64,000 nucleotides of DNA from Mariniphaga sp041686935 (GCA_041686935.1 JAWLCW010000003.1:124001-188000); one strand, 5' to 3'; shown: positions 7,584 to 16,589, numbered from the stretch's first letter. A program made the numbers and translations. Notes: generated by a model from the sequence alone, not told the origin.

Positions 7584-9637
7584 GATTGATGTTCCTGCCT
7601 CAACCCGCTTCGTTCCAGCAAGGCATCCACTTTCGGCTCCTGACCGCGGAAGCGTTTGTAAAGCACCATTGGGTGTTCGGTTCCGCCTTTTTCGAGTATG
7701 TTTTTCCGAAATGATTCAGCCACTTTCCTGTTGAATAATCCTTTTTCCCTGAACAGGCTAAAGGCGTCAGCATCGAGCACTTCGGCCCATTTGTAACTGT
7801 AATAGCCGGCACCGTAACCGCCGGCGAACAGATGACTGAACTGCGTGCTCATGCAAGCTTCGTCGATTACCGGGAAGATTTGGGTTTTCTTCCAGGCTTT
7901 TTCCTCAAACTGCTTTACATCGCCATCGAAGGGATTTTCGAGTGTATGCCAGGCCATGTCCAGGAAACCGAAACTTATCTGGCGAATGGAGAGGTAACCG
8001 GCCAGGTAGTTTTGCGAAGCTTTTATTTTTTCTACCAATCCGGCCGGAATTTTTTCGCCGGTTTCGTAATGGGTGGCAAACCGGTCGAGAAACTCTTTTT
8101 CCACAGCCCAGTTTTCCAGAATTTGCGAGGGCAGCTCCACAAAATCGCGGTAAACATTGGTGCCCGATAAGCTGGAGTAGGTGGAATTGGCCAGCATTCC
8201 GTGAAGCGCATGCCCAAACTCGTGCATAAAGGTTTCCACTTCGTTAAAAGTGAGCAGGGCCGGTTTGGTTTCGGTTGGGCGGGTAAAGTTCATAACAATG
8301 GTAATGTGCGGACGCGAGTCTGTTCCGTTCTCCTTCCACTGGCCTTTGAAATCGTTCATCCAGGCGCCACCCTGTTTGCCCGGGCGTGGGTGAAAGTCGG
8401 TATAAAGAACAGCCAGAAATGAACCATCTGCATCGTAAACATCGTAAGGAACCACTTCTGCGTTATAAACCGGGATTTCGTTATTCGGTTTGAACGTGAT
8501 TCCGAACAATTCGGTAGCCAGTCCAAAAACACCATCCACCACTTTATTCAGTTCAAAATAGGGTTTCAGCATTTCATCATTCAGATCAAATTTTTCCTCT
8601 TTCAGTTTTTCACTGTAATACGTCCAGTCCCAGGGCATAATTACTTCATTGAAACCCGATTTTCCAGCGAACGCGTTTATCTCATCCTTTTCCCTCAAAG
8701 CCACAGAATAAGAAGCGTCATATAAATCTTCAAGCAGTTTGTAAACTCCGTCCTGGTTCATGGCCATGCGGCGTTCCAGCGCATAATCGGCATAATTTTT
8801 ATAACCCAGAAGTTTGGCCATTTCCAGCCGTAGGTTCACCATTTTGCAGATGTTCTCGCGGTTGTCAAATTCATTTCCTTTAAACGATTTCGACATGTAG
8901 GCCAGGAAAAGTTCTTTCCGTAAATCGCGGTTGTCGGCAAATTTCATAAACGGCAGATAAGAGGGCATGGAAATATCGAAAACCCACCCTTCCTTGTTTT
9001 TGCTTTTTGCTTTTGCTGCTGCGGCTTCCAGGGCGCTTTCGGGCAAACCTGAAAGTTTGGTTTTGTCGGTAATGTGCATTTCGAAGTTGTTGGTTTCTTT
9101 CAGCACATTTTCACCGAATTTGAGGGAAAGGGTGGACAGTTCGGTACTGATTTTCCTGAACTTTTCCTTGTCAGTATCCGAAAGATTGGCGCCCTGGCGC
9201 ACAAAGTTGAGGTAGGTATTTTCGAGCAGGGTTTGTTGCTCCGGGCTCAGCTTGAATTTTTCTTTCTGATTATAAACCGATTTAACGCGCTCAAACAAAA
9301 CCGGGTTTAAAGTGATGTCGTTTTGATATTTGGTAAGCAGCGGAGAAACTTCCTGTGCAATTTGCTGCAGTTCATCGCTGGTTTCGGCACTCACAAGGTT
9401 AAAGAAAATACCCGCGATACGGGCGAGCAGTCTTCCCGACCTTTCGAGGGCTTCAACGGTATTCTTAAAGGTTGATTCAGCCTTGTTTTCTTCAATGGCC
9501 TTTATTTCGGCCTCGCCCTGGTTGATGGATTCTTTTAGCGCCGGTAAAAAATGTTCGTTTTTAATTTCCTGGAAAGGTGCTGTTTCGTGAGGAGTTTTAA
9601 AATCTCCCAAAAGCGGATTTGTTTGTGCATTTATCAT
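7565..9637 (-). CDS. M3-family zinc oligopeptidase (dipeptidyl carboxypeptidase / oligopeptidase A type)
   Basis: 690 residues, full length for the Dcp/PrlC branch of peptidase family M3. The zinc site HEFGH is at residues 472-476, inside FNEVETFMHEFGHALHGM, and the C-terminal lobe has the usual AGGYGAGYYSYKWAEVLDADAF. There is no signal peptide (MINAQTNPLLGDFKTPHE), so it is cytoplasmic and trims short peptides. It is transcribed alone; upstream is a 346-base gap. The last six residues come from a hairpin repeat and are unlikely to be part of the ancestral protein. Whether it is a carboxydipeptidase or an endopeptidase cannot be told from sequence. Confidence 0.93.
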   Translation of the reverse strand: MINAQTNPLLGDFKTPHETAPFQEIKNEHFLPALKESINQGEAEIKAIEENKAESTFKNTVEALERSGRLLARIAGIFFNLVSAETSDELQQIAQEVSPLLTKYQNDITLNPVLFERVKSVYNQKEKFKLSPEQQTLLENTYLNFVRQGANLSDTDKEKFRKISTELSTLSLKFGENVLKETNNFEMHITDKTKLSGLPESALEAAAAKAKSKNKEGWVFDISMPSYLPFMKFADNRDLRKELFLAYMSKSFKGNEFDNRENICKMVNLRLEMAKLLGYKNYADYALERRMAMNQDGVYKLLEDLYDASYSVALREKDEINAFAGKSGFNEVIMPWDWTYYSEKLKEEKFDLNDEMLKPYFELNKVVDGVFGLATELFGITFKPNNEIPVYNAEVVPYDVYDADGSFLAVLYTDFHPRPGKQGGAWMNDFKGQWKENGTDSRPHITIVMNFTRPTETKPALLTFNEVETFMHEFGHALHGMLANSTYSSLSGTNVYRDFVELPSQILENWAVEKEFLDRFATHYETGEKIPAGLVEKIKASQNYLAGYLSIRQISFGFLDMAWHTLENPFDGDVKQFEEKAWKKTQIFPVIDEACMSTQFSHLFAGGYGAGYYSYKWAEVLDADAFSLFREKGLFNRKVAESFRKNILEKGGTEHPMVLYKRFRGQEPKVDALLERSGLRQEHQSNLQGF

Positions 9638-9983
9638 ATTTGACAGGATGCTTAAAAGTATTATTTATTTCAGTTTTTTCATTAATACTGCAATTTTCAT
9701 TTAATTTTTACAATTGCCCTAATTAACCGGTTATTGGTAAATTAGTTCAAATTCAACACTAAAAAATGAAGACGCAAAATTACCTCAAAAATTCAATTCT
9801 GTTATGAATTCTTTTACAAAACGAAGGAGATTTACAGTGGTTTTTATGAAACTTCAGAACGAGAAAACAAGGTTTAGTTAAATGAACTTTTCGGCGTTGT
9901 ACAAAATCCTTTATCCTTTGTAAAGAATAATTCACAGGATAAAACCTTACAATAGATTGAAAATCATGCTGATTTGAATTTAT
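9638..9983. other. 346-base AT-rich gap without a gene
   Basis: No reading frame here looks coding. It must hold the promoter of the M3 peptidase (a TAATTTTG box is at 9782-9775 on the minus strand, but 138 bases from the start codon and without a -33 box) and the end of the next upstream gene's transcript. A hairpin of 8 bp (TTTATCCT at 9910-9917 with AGGATAAA at 9936-9943) has an 18-base loop and no U-run, so I do not call it a terminator. Confidence 0.4.
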
Positions 9984-10445
9984 TTATGGCATATTAAAAA
10001 TTAATGTTTTTATTTTCCATTCACCGGAATCATCTTTTTCCCAGTGAGCCAGGCTTCGGGCTTCAAAGTTCCATAAGGTGCCATCCATGCGAGTCCAGTC
10101 AACAGAAAACTGACCTTGTTCAACTGCCAAATTTCCATGCCGGGTTACTGAAATAGTCTCATGCATGTATCGGGCAGAACTATGGCTCTCGAATAATCCG
10201 GAATAAAAAGCAGCAATGTTTTCCCTCCCATTTCTGACTTCCGATTGCGGCGGAATATACACTGCATCAATGGCAAAAATGGAAGTACAGGCTTCTGCAT
10301 CAAACTTGTTCCATGCATCCTTAAAATTTTCCCAATTCTGTTTAATTTCATTGCTGAAATCAGTTACACCCGGCTGGCTGTATCCGTTTAGTGTTATTGC
10401 AAATACAAAGGAGGGTATAAAAAAATAACGTATAAAAGGTTTCAT
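9984..10445 (-). CDS. Exported SnoaL-like (DUF4440/NTF2-fold) protein
   Basis: 153 residues. A signal peptide (MKPFIRYFFIPSFVFAITLNGYSQ) is followed by one NTF2-like domain: helical start IKQNWENFKDAWNKFDAEAC, then AVYIPPQSEVRNGRENIAAFYSGLF, and strands ending DDSGEWKIKTLIFNMP. The W-x-F-D-A-E and R-G-x-x-x-I-x-x-F pattern is characteristic of the DUF4440/SnoaL_3 group. These small alpha+beta barrels often bind hydrophobic ligands or act as ketosteroid-isomerase-like enzymes; no specific role is known. It stands alone between two long gaps. Confidence 0.8.
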   Translation of the reverse strand: MKPFIRYFFIPSFVFAITLNGYSQPGVTDFSNEIKQNWENFKDAWNKFDAEACTSIFAIDAVYIPPQSEVRNGRENIAAFYSGLFESHSSARYMHETISVTRHGNLAVEQGQFSVDWTRMDGTLWNFEARSLAHWEKDDSGEWKIKTLIFNMP

Positions 10446-10596
10446 ATCACACGTAAAATGTTTGATTTAAATGCATTTATATTGATATTTTAACAATTTT
10501 GATTTGATAAAAGTTGAACAAGATTGGTTTTTTGCTGTAGTACTAAATTACGAAGACTGTAAGTGAAATTTTTCAAGGAATTTAAATAATTTGGAT

Positions 10597-11187
10597 ATGT
10601 GGAAATTGGGTTTTTTACTTTTTCTTCCTTTTATGATTCCTGATTTGGAGCAACATAAAAGAATTGAAAAAGCGGTTTTAAATGAGTTGAAATATTACCC
10701 TGAAGCCCGGTTACGAGATATTTACAAGAATTTTTTCCAGGATGCATTTGGACCGGGGCATTTGATTCCGGATACAACCCGTGCAGGAAATTACCTGAGT
10801 TACGAGTTGCAGCAGCCCATTGGCGATAAACTGACATGGCAGGCTATAGGGCCGGCTAATGATTACTACCGAATAAATTTAAAGCTGGTAAAACAGGGGA
10901 TTTTACCCCGTTCGGTATTGCTGGAAGCTATGGTTGAAAGCGCACCTCTTGCCCGGAATCCGGATATGGAAACCTGGAAAGAGGAGTGGAAAGCTGCAAT
11001 GGCTGTCATTGAAAAAATGAATCTTCAAATTCCTGATTTCGATTCAGATAATAAAGAAATTGAAGAGTTGTTTGAACGGGGTGAATACGTTATGCACCAC
11101 AGCGATTTTTACAACGAAACCTATGAGCGGCATTACCGCATTATTCACAAAACGGTTTTTAAACGCTGGAAGGGAGTCTATTTTTGA
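10597..11187 (+). CDS. Conserved hypothetical protein, possibly exported
   Basis: 196 residues from the ATG at 10597. The first 15 residues are hydrophobic (MWKLGFLLFLPFMIPDL) and could be a short signal or anchor; the rest is soluble, helical and charged, with FFQDAFGPGHLIPDT, DYYRINLKLVKQGIL and a C-terminal HHSDFYNETYERHYRIIHK rich in His and Tyr. I do not recognise the family by name, but the even composition and codon use look like a real gene. The aromatic/His-rich end could bind a metal or nucleic acid, which is speculation. It points at the flavin reductase-like gene, with only 18 bases between their ends. Confidence 0.7.
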   Translation: MWKLGFLLFLPFMIPDLEQHKRIEKAVLNELKYYPEARLRDIYKNFFQDAFGPGHLIPDTTRAGNYLSYELQQPIGDKLTWQAIGPANDYYRINLKLVKQGILPRSVLLEAMVESAPLARNPDMETWKEEWKAAMAVIEKMNLQIPDFDSDNKEIEELFERGEYVMHHSDFYNETYERHYRIIHKTVFKRWKGVYF

Positions 11188-11205
11188 AATAGGGAGATTA
11201 CCTTA

Positions 11206-11787
11206 TTATTTCGGCTTTTTTTTCTTTTTCTTTTGAACCGACCACCCAAACTTGCCAATCAGTTGCCCGAGGCCAAAATAATGGCCGTGGCTGTAAACCA
11301 GCGGGCGGGCTTTTGAAAAACTGAAGGCATTTTCGTCGTTCATGTATATATCATCCACCGAAACGCCAACCACTTCGGCAATAAACATGTGGTGGGTTCC
11401 GAGCTCAATTACATTTTTTACCACACATTCGATGTTTACCGGCGATTCCTCGATGATGGGCGCTTTTACCTTTTGTGCTTTGCCGGGAGTCAGGTTCATT
11501 TTCTCCCATTTATTGTATTTCCGGCCCGAGCGGCAACCGCACCAGTCGGTGGCTTTGGCCAGGTCTTCTGTTGTAAGGTTGATTACAAATTCGCCGGTAC
11601 GTTTAATTATATCGTAGGAATGTCTCCCCGGGCGAACCGAAATGGAACACATGGGTGGATTGCTGTTAATGGTTCCCGTCCAGGCTATGGTAATGATGTT
11701 GTATTCTTCCGGTGTGTGTCCGCAACTCACCATCACTGCCGGAAGCGGATATATCATTGTGCCGGGTTTCCAATGGGTTTTCGCCAT
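11206..11787 (-). CDS. Flavin reductase-like (FMN-binding split-barrel) protein
   Basis: 193 residues from the ATG at 11787 (MAKTHWKPGTMIYPLPAVMVSCG); starting earlier would overlap ispG and add a meaningless extension. The fold is the flavin reductase-like split barrel: NIITIAWTGTINSNPPMCSISVRPGRHSYDII contains the flavin-binding loop, and VINLTTEDLAKATDWCGCRSG is typical of the branch annotated as 'flavin reductase family' in anaerobes. The C-terminus ends in a lysine run (VQKKKKKKPK). It likely binds FMN and shuttles electrons to an unknown partner. It follows ispG by 10 bases and is probably cotranscribed. Confidence 0.85.
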   Translation of the reverse strand: MAKTHWKPGTMIYPLPAVMVSCGHTPEEYNIITIAWTGTINSNPPMCSISVRPGRHSYDIIKRTGEFVINLTTEDLAKATDWCGCRSGRKYNKWEKMNLTPGKAQKVKAPIIEESPVNIECVVKNVIELGTHHMFIAEVVGVSVDDIYMNDENAFSFSKARPLVYSHGHYFGLGQLIGKFGWSVQKKKKKKPK

Positions 11788-11797
11788 AGTATAAAAA

Positions 11798-13657
11798 TTA
11801 ATCTTCCGGGTCTTTCCAATCGCCGTTCTCCCTGATGAGTTGTTCCAGTTCGAGCACAGCATCTTCAAATAAAATATGCCTTTTAACCGGTTTTAATCCC
11901 TTGTACAAAGTTATTTTATTGTGGCTTGCTCCCACAAAACCGTAATCCACATCACCCATTTCGCCCGGGCCATTCACCACGCAGCCCATTATTCCAATCT
12001 TCAGGTGGTCGAGGTGTTTAAAATGTTCTTTTATTTTTTTGGTTGTTTCCTGCAGGTTGTAAAGTGTTCTTCCGCAACCAGGGCAAGAGATAAATTCTGT
12101 TTTTGACATGCGCATACGGCTGGCCTGCAAAATGCCGAAACTCAGGTCTTTCAGTTCAGTGAAGGTAATGCGTTCATTTTCGTTTGAAAGACAAATGCCA
12201 TCGCCATACCCATCAATGAGTAATCCGCCCAAATCGGCAGAAGCTTTTATTTGCAAGTCATCCAGGGCGCTTTCGTTATACCTTCTGTAAAGAATTACCG
12301 GAACTTTCCAGATGTGCGATTCGAGTGCAGTAAAAAAGGCGCGCAGTTCGGCCATAGGATTTTTATTGAAACTTTCCAGGATAAGCACCGTTTTCCGTGT
12401 TTGTTTGAGTTTCATAATGATTTCGGGGTTCTTATCCATAAACTTGTCAAACTCCATTTTATTTGTACGGATAAATTTAAACCGTCCCCACCGGGTGCTT
12501 TCATACAGGTATTCCTCAAGCGAAATTATCGGATAACTTTCACCTTTAATGTCCATAATTTTGTTTCCCGAAAGGAAGTAATCGGGAACCAGTTTACCGC
12601 GGACCGGAAGCATTTCATTCAGGCTTCGGTCTCCCAAATCGGCTACAACCACAGGAAGGTTTTCGCCGCCCATATTCAGTACCGGCCGAGTTGAGCGCCG
12701 TTCGTACTCAAACGGGTTTGTTTGTGCAATCAGTGAAGCAGTTATAGGTTCATGGTCGCGGTAAGATTTAAAATGATCCACCAGCTTTTTTGCCACCGGT
12801 ATTTCGTTCACCGGGTTTTCGGTGAGTGAAACGCGAATGGTGTCTCCTATGCCATCGGCAAGTAATGCACCACAACCTACAGCCGATTTAATGCGTCCGT
12901 CTTCGCCTTCGCCGGCCTCGGTAACCCCCAGATGAATGGGGTATTTCATGTCTTCAAGCCGCATTTTGTAATTCAGGAGGCGCACTGTATAAACCATCAT
13001 TCGGGTATTACTCGATTTGATGGAAACCACCACATCTTTAAAATCCACTTTTTTACAGATGCGTAAAAATTCGAGCACCGATTCGGCCATTCCCGAGGGC
13101 GAATCTCCGTAGCGGCTCATTACGCGATCGGAAAGCGAACCGTGATTGGCGCCAATACGTAAAGCCGAGTTGGTTTCTTTCAACATCTGCAGGAATGGAA
13201 TAAACTGCTCTTCAATTTTTTGGAGTTCCTCCTTGTATTCTTCATCAGAATATATTTTAGCCTCGAATCTCGCCCGTTTATCATAAAAATTACCGGGATT
13301 AATTCGTACTTTGTCGAAATATTTGGCAGCAATATCAGCTAACCTGGGGTTAAAATGAATATCCGCAACAAGTGGAATGGTATAACCACGGTTGCGCAGT
13401 TCATCTACTATATTTTTCAGGTTTTCTGCATCGTAAATACCTTTTACTGTGCAGCGCACATAGTCGGCACCGGCTTTGGCCAAAGCAATAATCTGTTCAA
13501 CCGTTGGTTCGGTTTCTTTTGTGGGGGTATCAGTCATCGACTGAATCCGAACGGGATTGTTTCCACCAACTCCAACATCCCCAATCTTTACTTCCCACGT
13601 TTTTTGCCTTTCGTAAAAGGTTATATCTTTAATGTAATTAAAATGACGATCTTTCAT
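11798..13657 (-). CDS. ispG: 4-hydroxy-3-methylbut-2-enyl diphosphate synthase, long form
   Basis: 619 residues. IspG (GcpE) reduces MEcPP to HMBPP in the MEP isoprenoid pathway using a 4Fe-4S cluster. The N-terminal TIM barrel is clear (VRIQSMTDTPTKETEPTVEQI, PLVADIHFNPRLA, IRIGANHGSLSDR), and the C-terminal cluster domain has SCPGCGRTLYNL and GCVVNGPGE, giving the three cluster cysteines. Between them lies the extra middle domain (about 290-500) found in Bacteroidota, Chlamydiae and plants and missing from the 370-residue E. coli enzyme. The flavin reductase-like gene follows in the same transcript, perhaps as an electron source, which is inference. Confidence 0.95.
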   Translation of the reverse strand: MKDRHFNYIKDITFYERQKTWEVKIGDVGVGGNNPVRIQSMTDTPTKETEPTVEQIIALAKAGADYVRCTVKGIYDAENLKNIVDELRNRGYTIPLVADIHFNPRLADIAAKYFDKVRINPGNFYDKRARFEAKIYSDEEYKEELQKIEEQFIPFLQMLKETNSALRIGANHGSLSDRVMSRYGDSPSGMAESVLEFLRICKKVDFKDVVVSIKSSNTRMMVYTVRLLNYKMRLEDMKYPIHLGVTEAGEGEDGRIKSAVGCGALLADGIGDTIRVSLTENPVNEIPVAKKLVDHFKSYRDHEPITASLIAQTNPFEYERRSTRPVLNMGGENLPVVVADLGDRSLNEMLPVRGKLVPDYFLSGNKIMDIKGESYPIISLEEYLYESTRWGRFKFIRTNKMEFDKFMDKNPEIIMKLKQTRKTVLILESFNKNPMAELRAFFTALESHIWKVPVILYRRYNESALDDLQIKASADLGGLLIDGYGDGICLSNENERITFTELKDLSFGILQASRMRMSKTEFISCPGCGRTLYNLQETTKKIKEHFKHLDHLKIGIMGCVVNGPGEMGDVDYGFVGASHNKITLYKGLKPVKRHILFEDAVLELEQLIRENGDWKDPED

Positions 13658-13679
13658 GATTATCTGTTAAGCTGAACTG

Positions 13680-13687
13680 CAAATTTA
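13680..13687 (-). promoter_or_regulatory. -7 box of the ispG promoter
   Basis: TAAATTTG on the minus strand matches TAnnTTTG and ends 23 bases before the ispG start codon. No TTTG is found at the expected -33 distance, so only half the consensus is present. Confidence 0.45.
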
Positions 13688-13718
13688 AGTTAATGGTTTT
13701 AATTTAAAAAGATTCCTT

Positions 13719-13726
13719 TATTTTTG
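13719..13726 (+). promoter_or_regulatory. -7 box of the ABC ATPase promoter
   Basis: TATTTTTG matches TAnnTTTG and ends 18 bases before the start codon at 13744. A TTTT (13697-13700) lies 18 bases further upstream where TTTG would be expected. It is divergent from the ispG box. Confidence 0.45.
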
Positions 13727-13743
13727 TTGATCAATATAAATAT

Positions 13744-14661
13744 ATGGACTTAAAAATCAATGAAGTAACTAAGTTATTTGGAAAGCAGAAGGCGCTCGAC
13801 CAGGTTAGTTTTTCGGTTAATCAAGGGGAATTGCTGGGGTTTCTCGGGCCAAACGGCGCCGGCAAATCCACACTCATGAAAATTATTACCGGGTTTTTAC
13901 CTGCCAATTCAGGCGACATCTGGTTGGGTGATGAAAAAATTTCTGTGAAAAATACGCCAATTCGAAAAAACATTGGGTATCTGCCAGAGCATAATCCACT
14001 TTACACCGACCTTTATGTAAAAGAATTTTTAGAAATTTCTGCAGGATTTTACCAATTGAAAAACAAAAGACAACATGTTTCCCGAATGGTGGAACTTACC
14101 GGACTGGGTGATGAACAACATAAAAAAATAGGAGCCCTTTCAAAAGGCTACCGGCAGCGGGTGGGACTGGCACAGGCGCTGATTCATGATCCGCAGGTTT
14201 TAATTCTGGACGAACCCACTACCGGTCTTGATCCCAACCAACTGGAGGATATCCGCAATTTGATTCGCAACATCAGCCGCGAAAAAACGGTTGTGCTTTC
14301 TTCTCATATTATGCAGGAAGTTGAGGCGGTTTGCAACCGGGTGGTCATCATCAACAAAGGAAAAATTGTGGCCGATGGCAGTATTTCTGAAATTAAAAAC
14401 TTTAAGCTTCAGAAAAACCAGACTGTGCTTGCCGCTTTTGATAAACCGGTTGAAAAACATAAACTACTTTCGCTTGGTATGGTTAAAAGTGCTGTTTTTT
14501 TTGATAATCAGTGGGAGATAGAATCAACAGGAGATAAAGATATCCGTCCGGAAATTTTCAGGTTTGCCGTTGAAAATAACCTGACATTGTTAACCCTGGT
14601 GCAAAAACAACAAAATCTGGAAAGCATTTTTCACCAGTTAACACGCGGAAACAATGCCTGA
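13744..14661 (+). CDS. ABC transporter ATP-binding protein, GldA-like
   Basis: 305 residues. All ATPase motifs are intact: Walker A GPNGAGKST (about 36-44), Q-loop region NIGYLPEHNPLY, signature LSKGYRQRVGLAQA, Walker B VLILDEPTTGLD and the H-switch SSHIM. The C-terminal 80 residues match the accessory domain of the GldA/DrrA/CcmA subfamily, whose gliding-associated members in Bacteroidota work with GldF and GldG membrane subunits. No permease gene is next to it here; instead the gene overlaps a glycosyltransferase by 8 bases, so the ATPase may serve a permease encoded elsewhere. Function in gliding or secretion is therefore only suggested. Confidence 0.85.
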   Translation: MDLKINEVTKLFGKQKALDQVSFSVNQGELLGFLGPNGAGKSTLMKIITGFLPANSGDIWLGDEKISVKNTPIRKNIGYLPEHNPLYTDLYVKEFLEISAGFYQLKNKRQHVSRMVELTGLGDEQHKKIGALSKGYRQRVGLAQALIHDPQVLILDEPTTGLDPNQLEDIRNLIRNISREKTVVLSSHIMQEVEAVCNRVVIINKGKIVADGSISEIKNFKLQKNQTVLAAFDKPVEKHKLLSLGMVKSAVFFDNQWEIESTGDKDIRPEIFRFAVENNLTLLTLVQKQQNLESIFHQLTRGNNA

Positions 14662-15655
14662 AGTTTCGGTTATTCTGCCTTATTTTCATGCTGAAAATAC
14701 ACTTGCGGATGGTGTGGAAAGCATTCTGAACCAGACTTTTTCTTCCTTCGAGCTTTTGCTGGTAAACAACAATTCCACCGATAAAAGTTTATCTGTTGCA
14801 CAGTCTTTGGCAGAGAAAGATTCCAGAATCCGGTTGCTGCATGAATCGAAACAGGGTGTGGACCATGCCATGAACTGTGGACTGGAAAACTCCCGTGCCC
14901 GTTTTATTGCCCGGATGGATGCCGACGATATTTCTTATCCGGATAGGCTTGAAAAGCAGGTTCGGTTTTTAAAGGAAAATCAGGAAACCGGCCTGGTGGG
15001 TTCGTATGTGAAGTATGTTCCGCACAGTAGCGGGACCGGCGGTTTTAAACGGTTTGTAAACTGGGTGAATTCCTTTCATATTTCTGAAGAGATAGAACGC
15101 AACCGTTTTGTGGAAATCCCGGTGGTGAATCCCACCATTCTGTTCAGGCGGGAATTGTTTGAAAAACTGGGCGGATGCCGGCAGGGCGATTTTCCGGAAG
15201 ATTATGAAATGCAACTTCGCTACCTGGATGCCGGGGTGAAAATGGCCAAAATACCCGAACCGCTGCTGGAATGGCACGATTATTCCACCCGGCTCACCCG
15301 CACAGACGAGCGTTATACTACAGAGGCATTTTTCAGAATAAAAGCCCGGTATTTCAAAAAATGGTCGGAACAAAACAACCCGTTTTACCCTGAAATATGG
15401 GTGTGGGGCGCAGGCCGCAAAACCCGGCAACGGGCAAAATTGCTGTCTGGAGAAGGGCTGAAAATAAAAGGTTACATCGATATTGTGGAAGGGAAAACCA
15501 CAAAGAAAACCACGTTGCATTATTCGGAAATTCCCCCGCCGGGAGAAATGTTTATTGTTCCCATGGTAGCTAAACATGGCGCACGCGAATTGATTCGGAA
15601 GAATCTTCTGGACAGAAATTATTCAGAGGAAAAGGATTTCATTTTTCTTGCGTAA
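14654..15655 (+). CDS. Family 2 glycosyltransferase with an extra C-terminal domain
   Basis: 333 residues. Residues 1-220 form a GT-A domain: SVILPYFHAENTLADGVESIL, LLLVNNNSTDKS and the metal-binding ARFIARMDADDISYPDRL (DxD-type motif). No membrane segment is visible. After about 245 comes a second domain starting VWGAGRKTRQRAKLL and continuing IKGYIDIVEGK, which has a Rossmann-like glycine motif; I take it to be a small nucleotide- or sugar-binding module. The start overlaps the ABC ATPase stop by 8 bases, so translation is coupled. It ends exactly where the convergent gene ends. The sugar substrate is unknown. Confidence 0.85.
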   Translation: MPEVSVILPYFHAENTLADGVESILNQTFSSFELLLVNNNSTDKSLSVAQSLAEKDSRIRLLHESKQGVDHAMNCGLENSRARFIARMDADDISYPDRLEKQVRFLKENQETGLVGSYVKYVPHSSGTGGFKRFVNWVNSFHISEEIERNRFVEIPVVNPTILFRRELFEKLGGCRQGDFPEDYEMQLRYLDAGVKMAKIPEPLLEWHDYSTRLTRTDERYTTEAFFRIKARYFKKWSEQNNPFYPEIWVWGAGRKTRQRAKLLSGEGLKIKGYIDIVEGKTTKKTTLHYSEIPPPGEMFIVPMVAKHGARELIRKNLLDRNYSEEKDFIFLA

Positions 15656-16102
15656 CTACATCATCATCCATCTGCGGTATTGCCGGATAATTTCTCCGGT
15701 TTGGGTATCAATGTAGAGGTAAAAAAGTTCATATTCAGAAATTATTGTAACCAGTTGCCAGCAATCGTAAATTCTGCTTTTATTATTGTCAGCAGCCAAA
15801 AAGAATACTTTCCGGAAATTCCATGTGTGTTTTATTTCCCAAAAATCTTTGCCTGTTTCCTCCAGGAGAATCCTGTAAGTAATGGCAGTGGCATCGTTTT
15901 TCGAATAAATTTCATTTTCGGGTTTGAAAGCAGCAGGCAGCCAGTTCCCCGAAATGTAAATCATCTGGTTTGTTTCGTCAAAATCAAAGACCAAATCAGG
16001 CCCCAGAAATTGCTGCCCCTCTATGGTTCTCTGATTCAGGTAAATCTGTGGATTTCGAAATTCTTCTTTAAAATATTCCCAGTCATCGGTTTCTTTAACC
16101 AT
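15656..16102 (-). CDS. Hypothetical protein, likely the C-terminal half of a split PepSY-like lipoprotein
   Basis: 148 residues with no signal peptide (MVKETDDWEYFKEEFRNPQ). The second half has strands like YRILLEETGKDFWEI, KVFFLAADNNKSRIYDCW and ELFYLYIDTQTGEIIRQYRR, the last resembling the 'D-x-x-T-G-E-I-I-R' end of PepSY-type domains. The frame is already open before the ATG, giving FQLKEMVKETDD, and touches the end of the upstream gene, so the two may be one gene interrupted by a frameshift. Its stop codon abuts that of the convergent glycosyltransferase with no spacer. Confidence 0.6.
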   Translation of the reverse strand: MVKETDDWEYFKEEFRNPQIYLNQRTIEGQQFLGPDLVFDFDETNQMIYISGNWLPAAFKPENEIYSKNDATAITYRILLEETGKDFWEIKHTWNFRKVFFLAADNNKSRIYDCWQLVTIISEYELFYLYIDTQTGEIIRQYRRWMMM

Positions 16103-16107
16103 TTCTT

Positions 16108-16524
16108 TTAGCTGAAATAGTTAGAGATGGATGTTGAACCGTCTGGAATCAGGAAAGGGGAATTCGTCACCAACTCATTTTCAAGATCAAACAACTGCCC
16201 GGAAGGAATTCCCATGTAAACAGAATAACGGCTTATCAGTTCCTGCACTTTTTGAACCACCGTTTCCAGGGTGAGTGAATCGGTTTCATAAGAAACCTGG
16301 CCTTCCAAAAATCCCTGCTGGTTCAGAAAAAGGTTTTCGTGGATGTTTATTTTCTGAAATTCTGCACTTTTTGTGTTCCAATCCTGCTGACTTAAAACCT
16401 TTTGGTAAATGGTGGGGTATTCGGTGCCGGGCAAAGGTTTCTCCATGGGTTCTTTTCTGCAGCCTGAAAAAAGAAGAATGCTGAAAAATAAAACTAGAAA
16501 TAATGTATTTGAATTTAAAGGCAT
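16108..16524 (-). CDS. Small lipoprotein, likely the N-terminal half of the split gene
   Basis: 138 residues. A lipoprotein signal (MPLNSNTLFLVLFFSILLFSGC, Cys at 22) precedes a soluble domain with INIHENLFLNQQGFLEGQ and TVVQKVQELISRYSVYMGIP. It ends ISNYFS followed by TAA, and six bases on the next gene starts in the -1 frame. Neither half resembles a complete family member to me; joined, they would make a lipoprotein of about 290 residues. If they are truly separate, the downstream product would be a cytoplasmic partner translated by coupling. Confidence 0.6.
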   Translation of the reverse strand: MPLNSNTLFLVLFFSILLFSGCRKEPMEKPLPGTEYPTIYQKVLSQQDWNTKSAEFQKINIHENLFLNQQGFLEGQVSYETDSLTLETVVQKVQELISRYSVYMGIPSGQLFDLENELVTNSPFLIPDGSTSISNYFS

Positions 16525-16589
16525 AAAAAAGGTGATTTTTTTACTGTGGTTAGTTGTAATGGTTTCGAGTTTCTGTTTTTACAAGTTTT

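Noticed and set aside
9910..9943. 8-bp inverted repeat as a terminator of the SnoaL-like gene
   Set aside because: The loop is 18 bases and there is no U-run on the relevant strand.
11798..13657. Oversized ispG as a possible fusion or frameshift artefact
   Set aside because: The extra middle domain is the normal long form of Bacteroidota, and both end domains are in frame.
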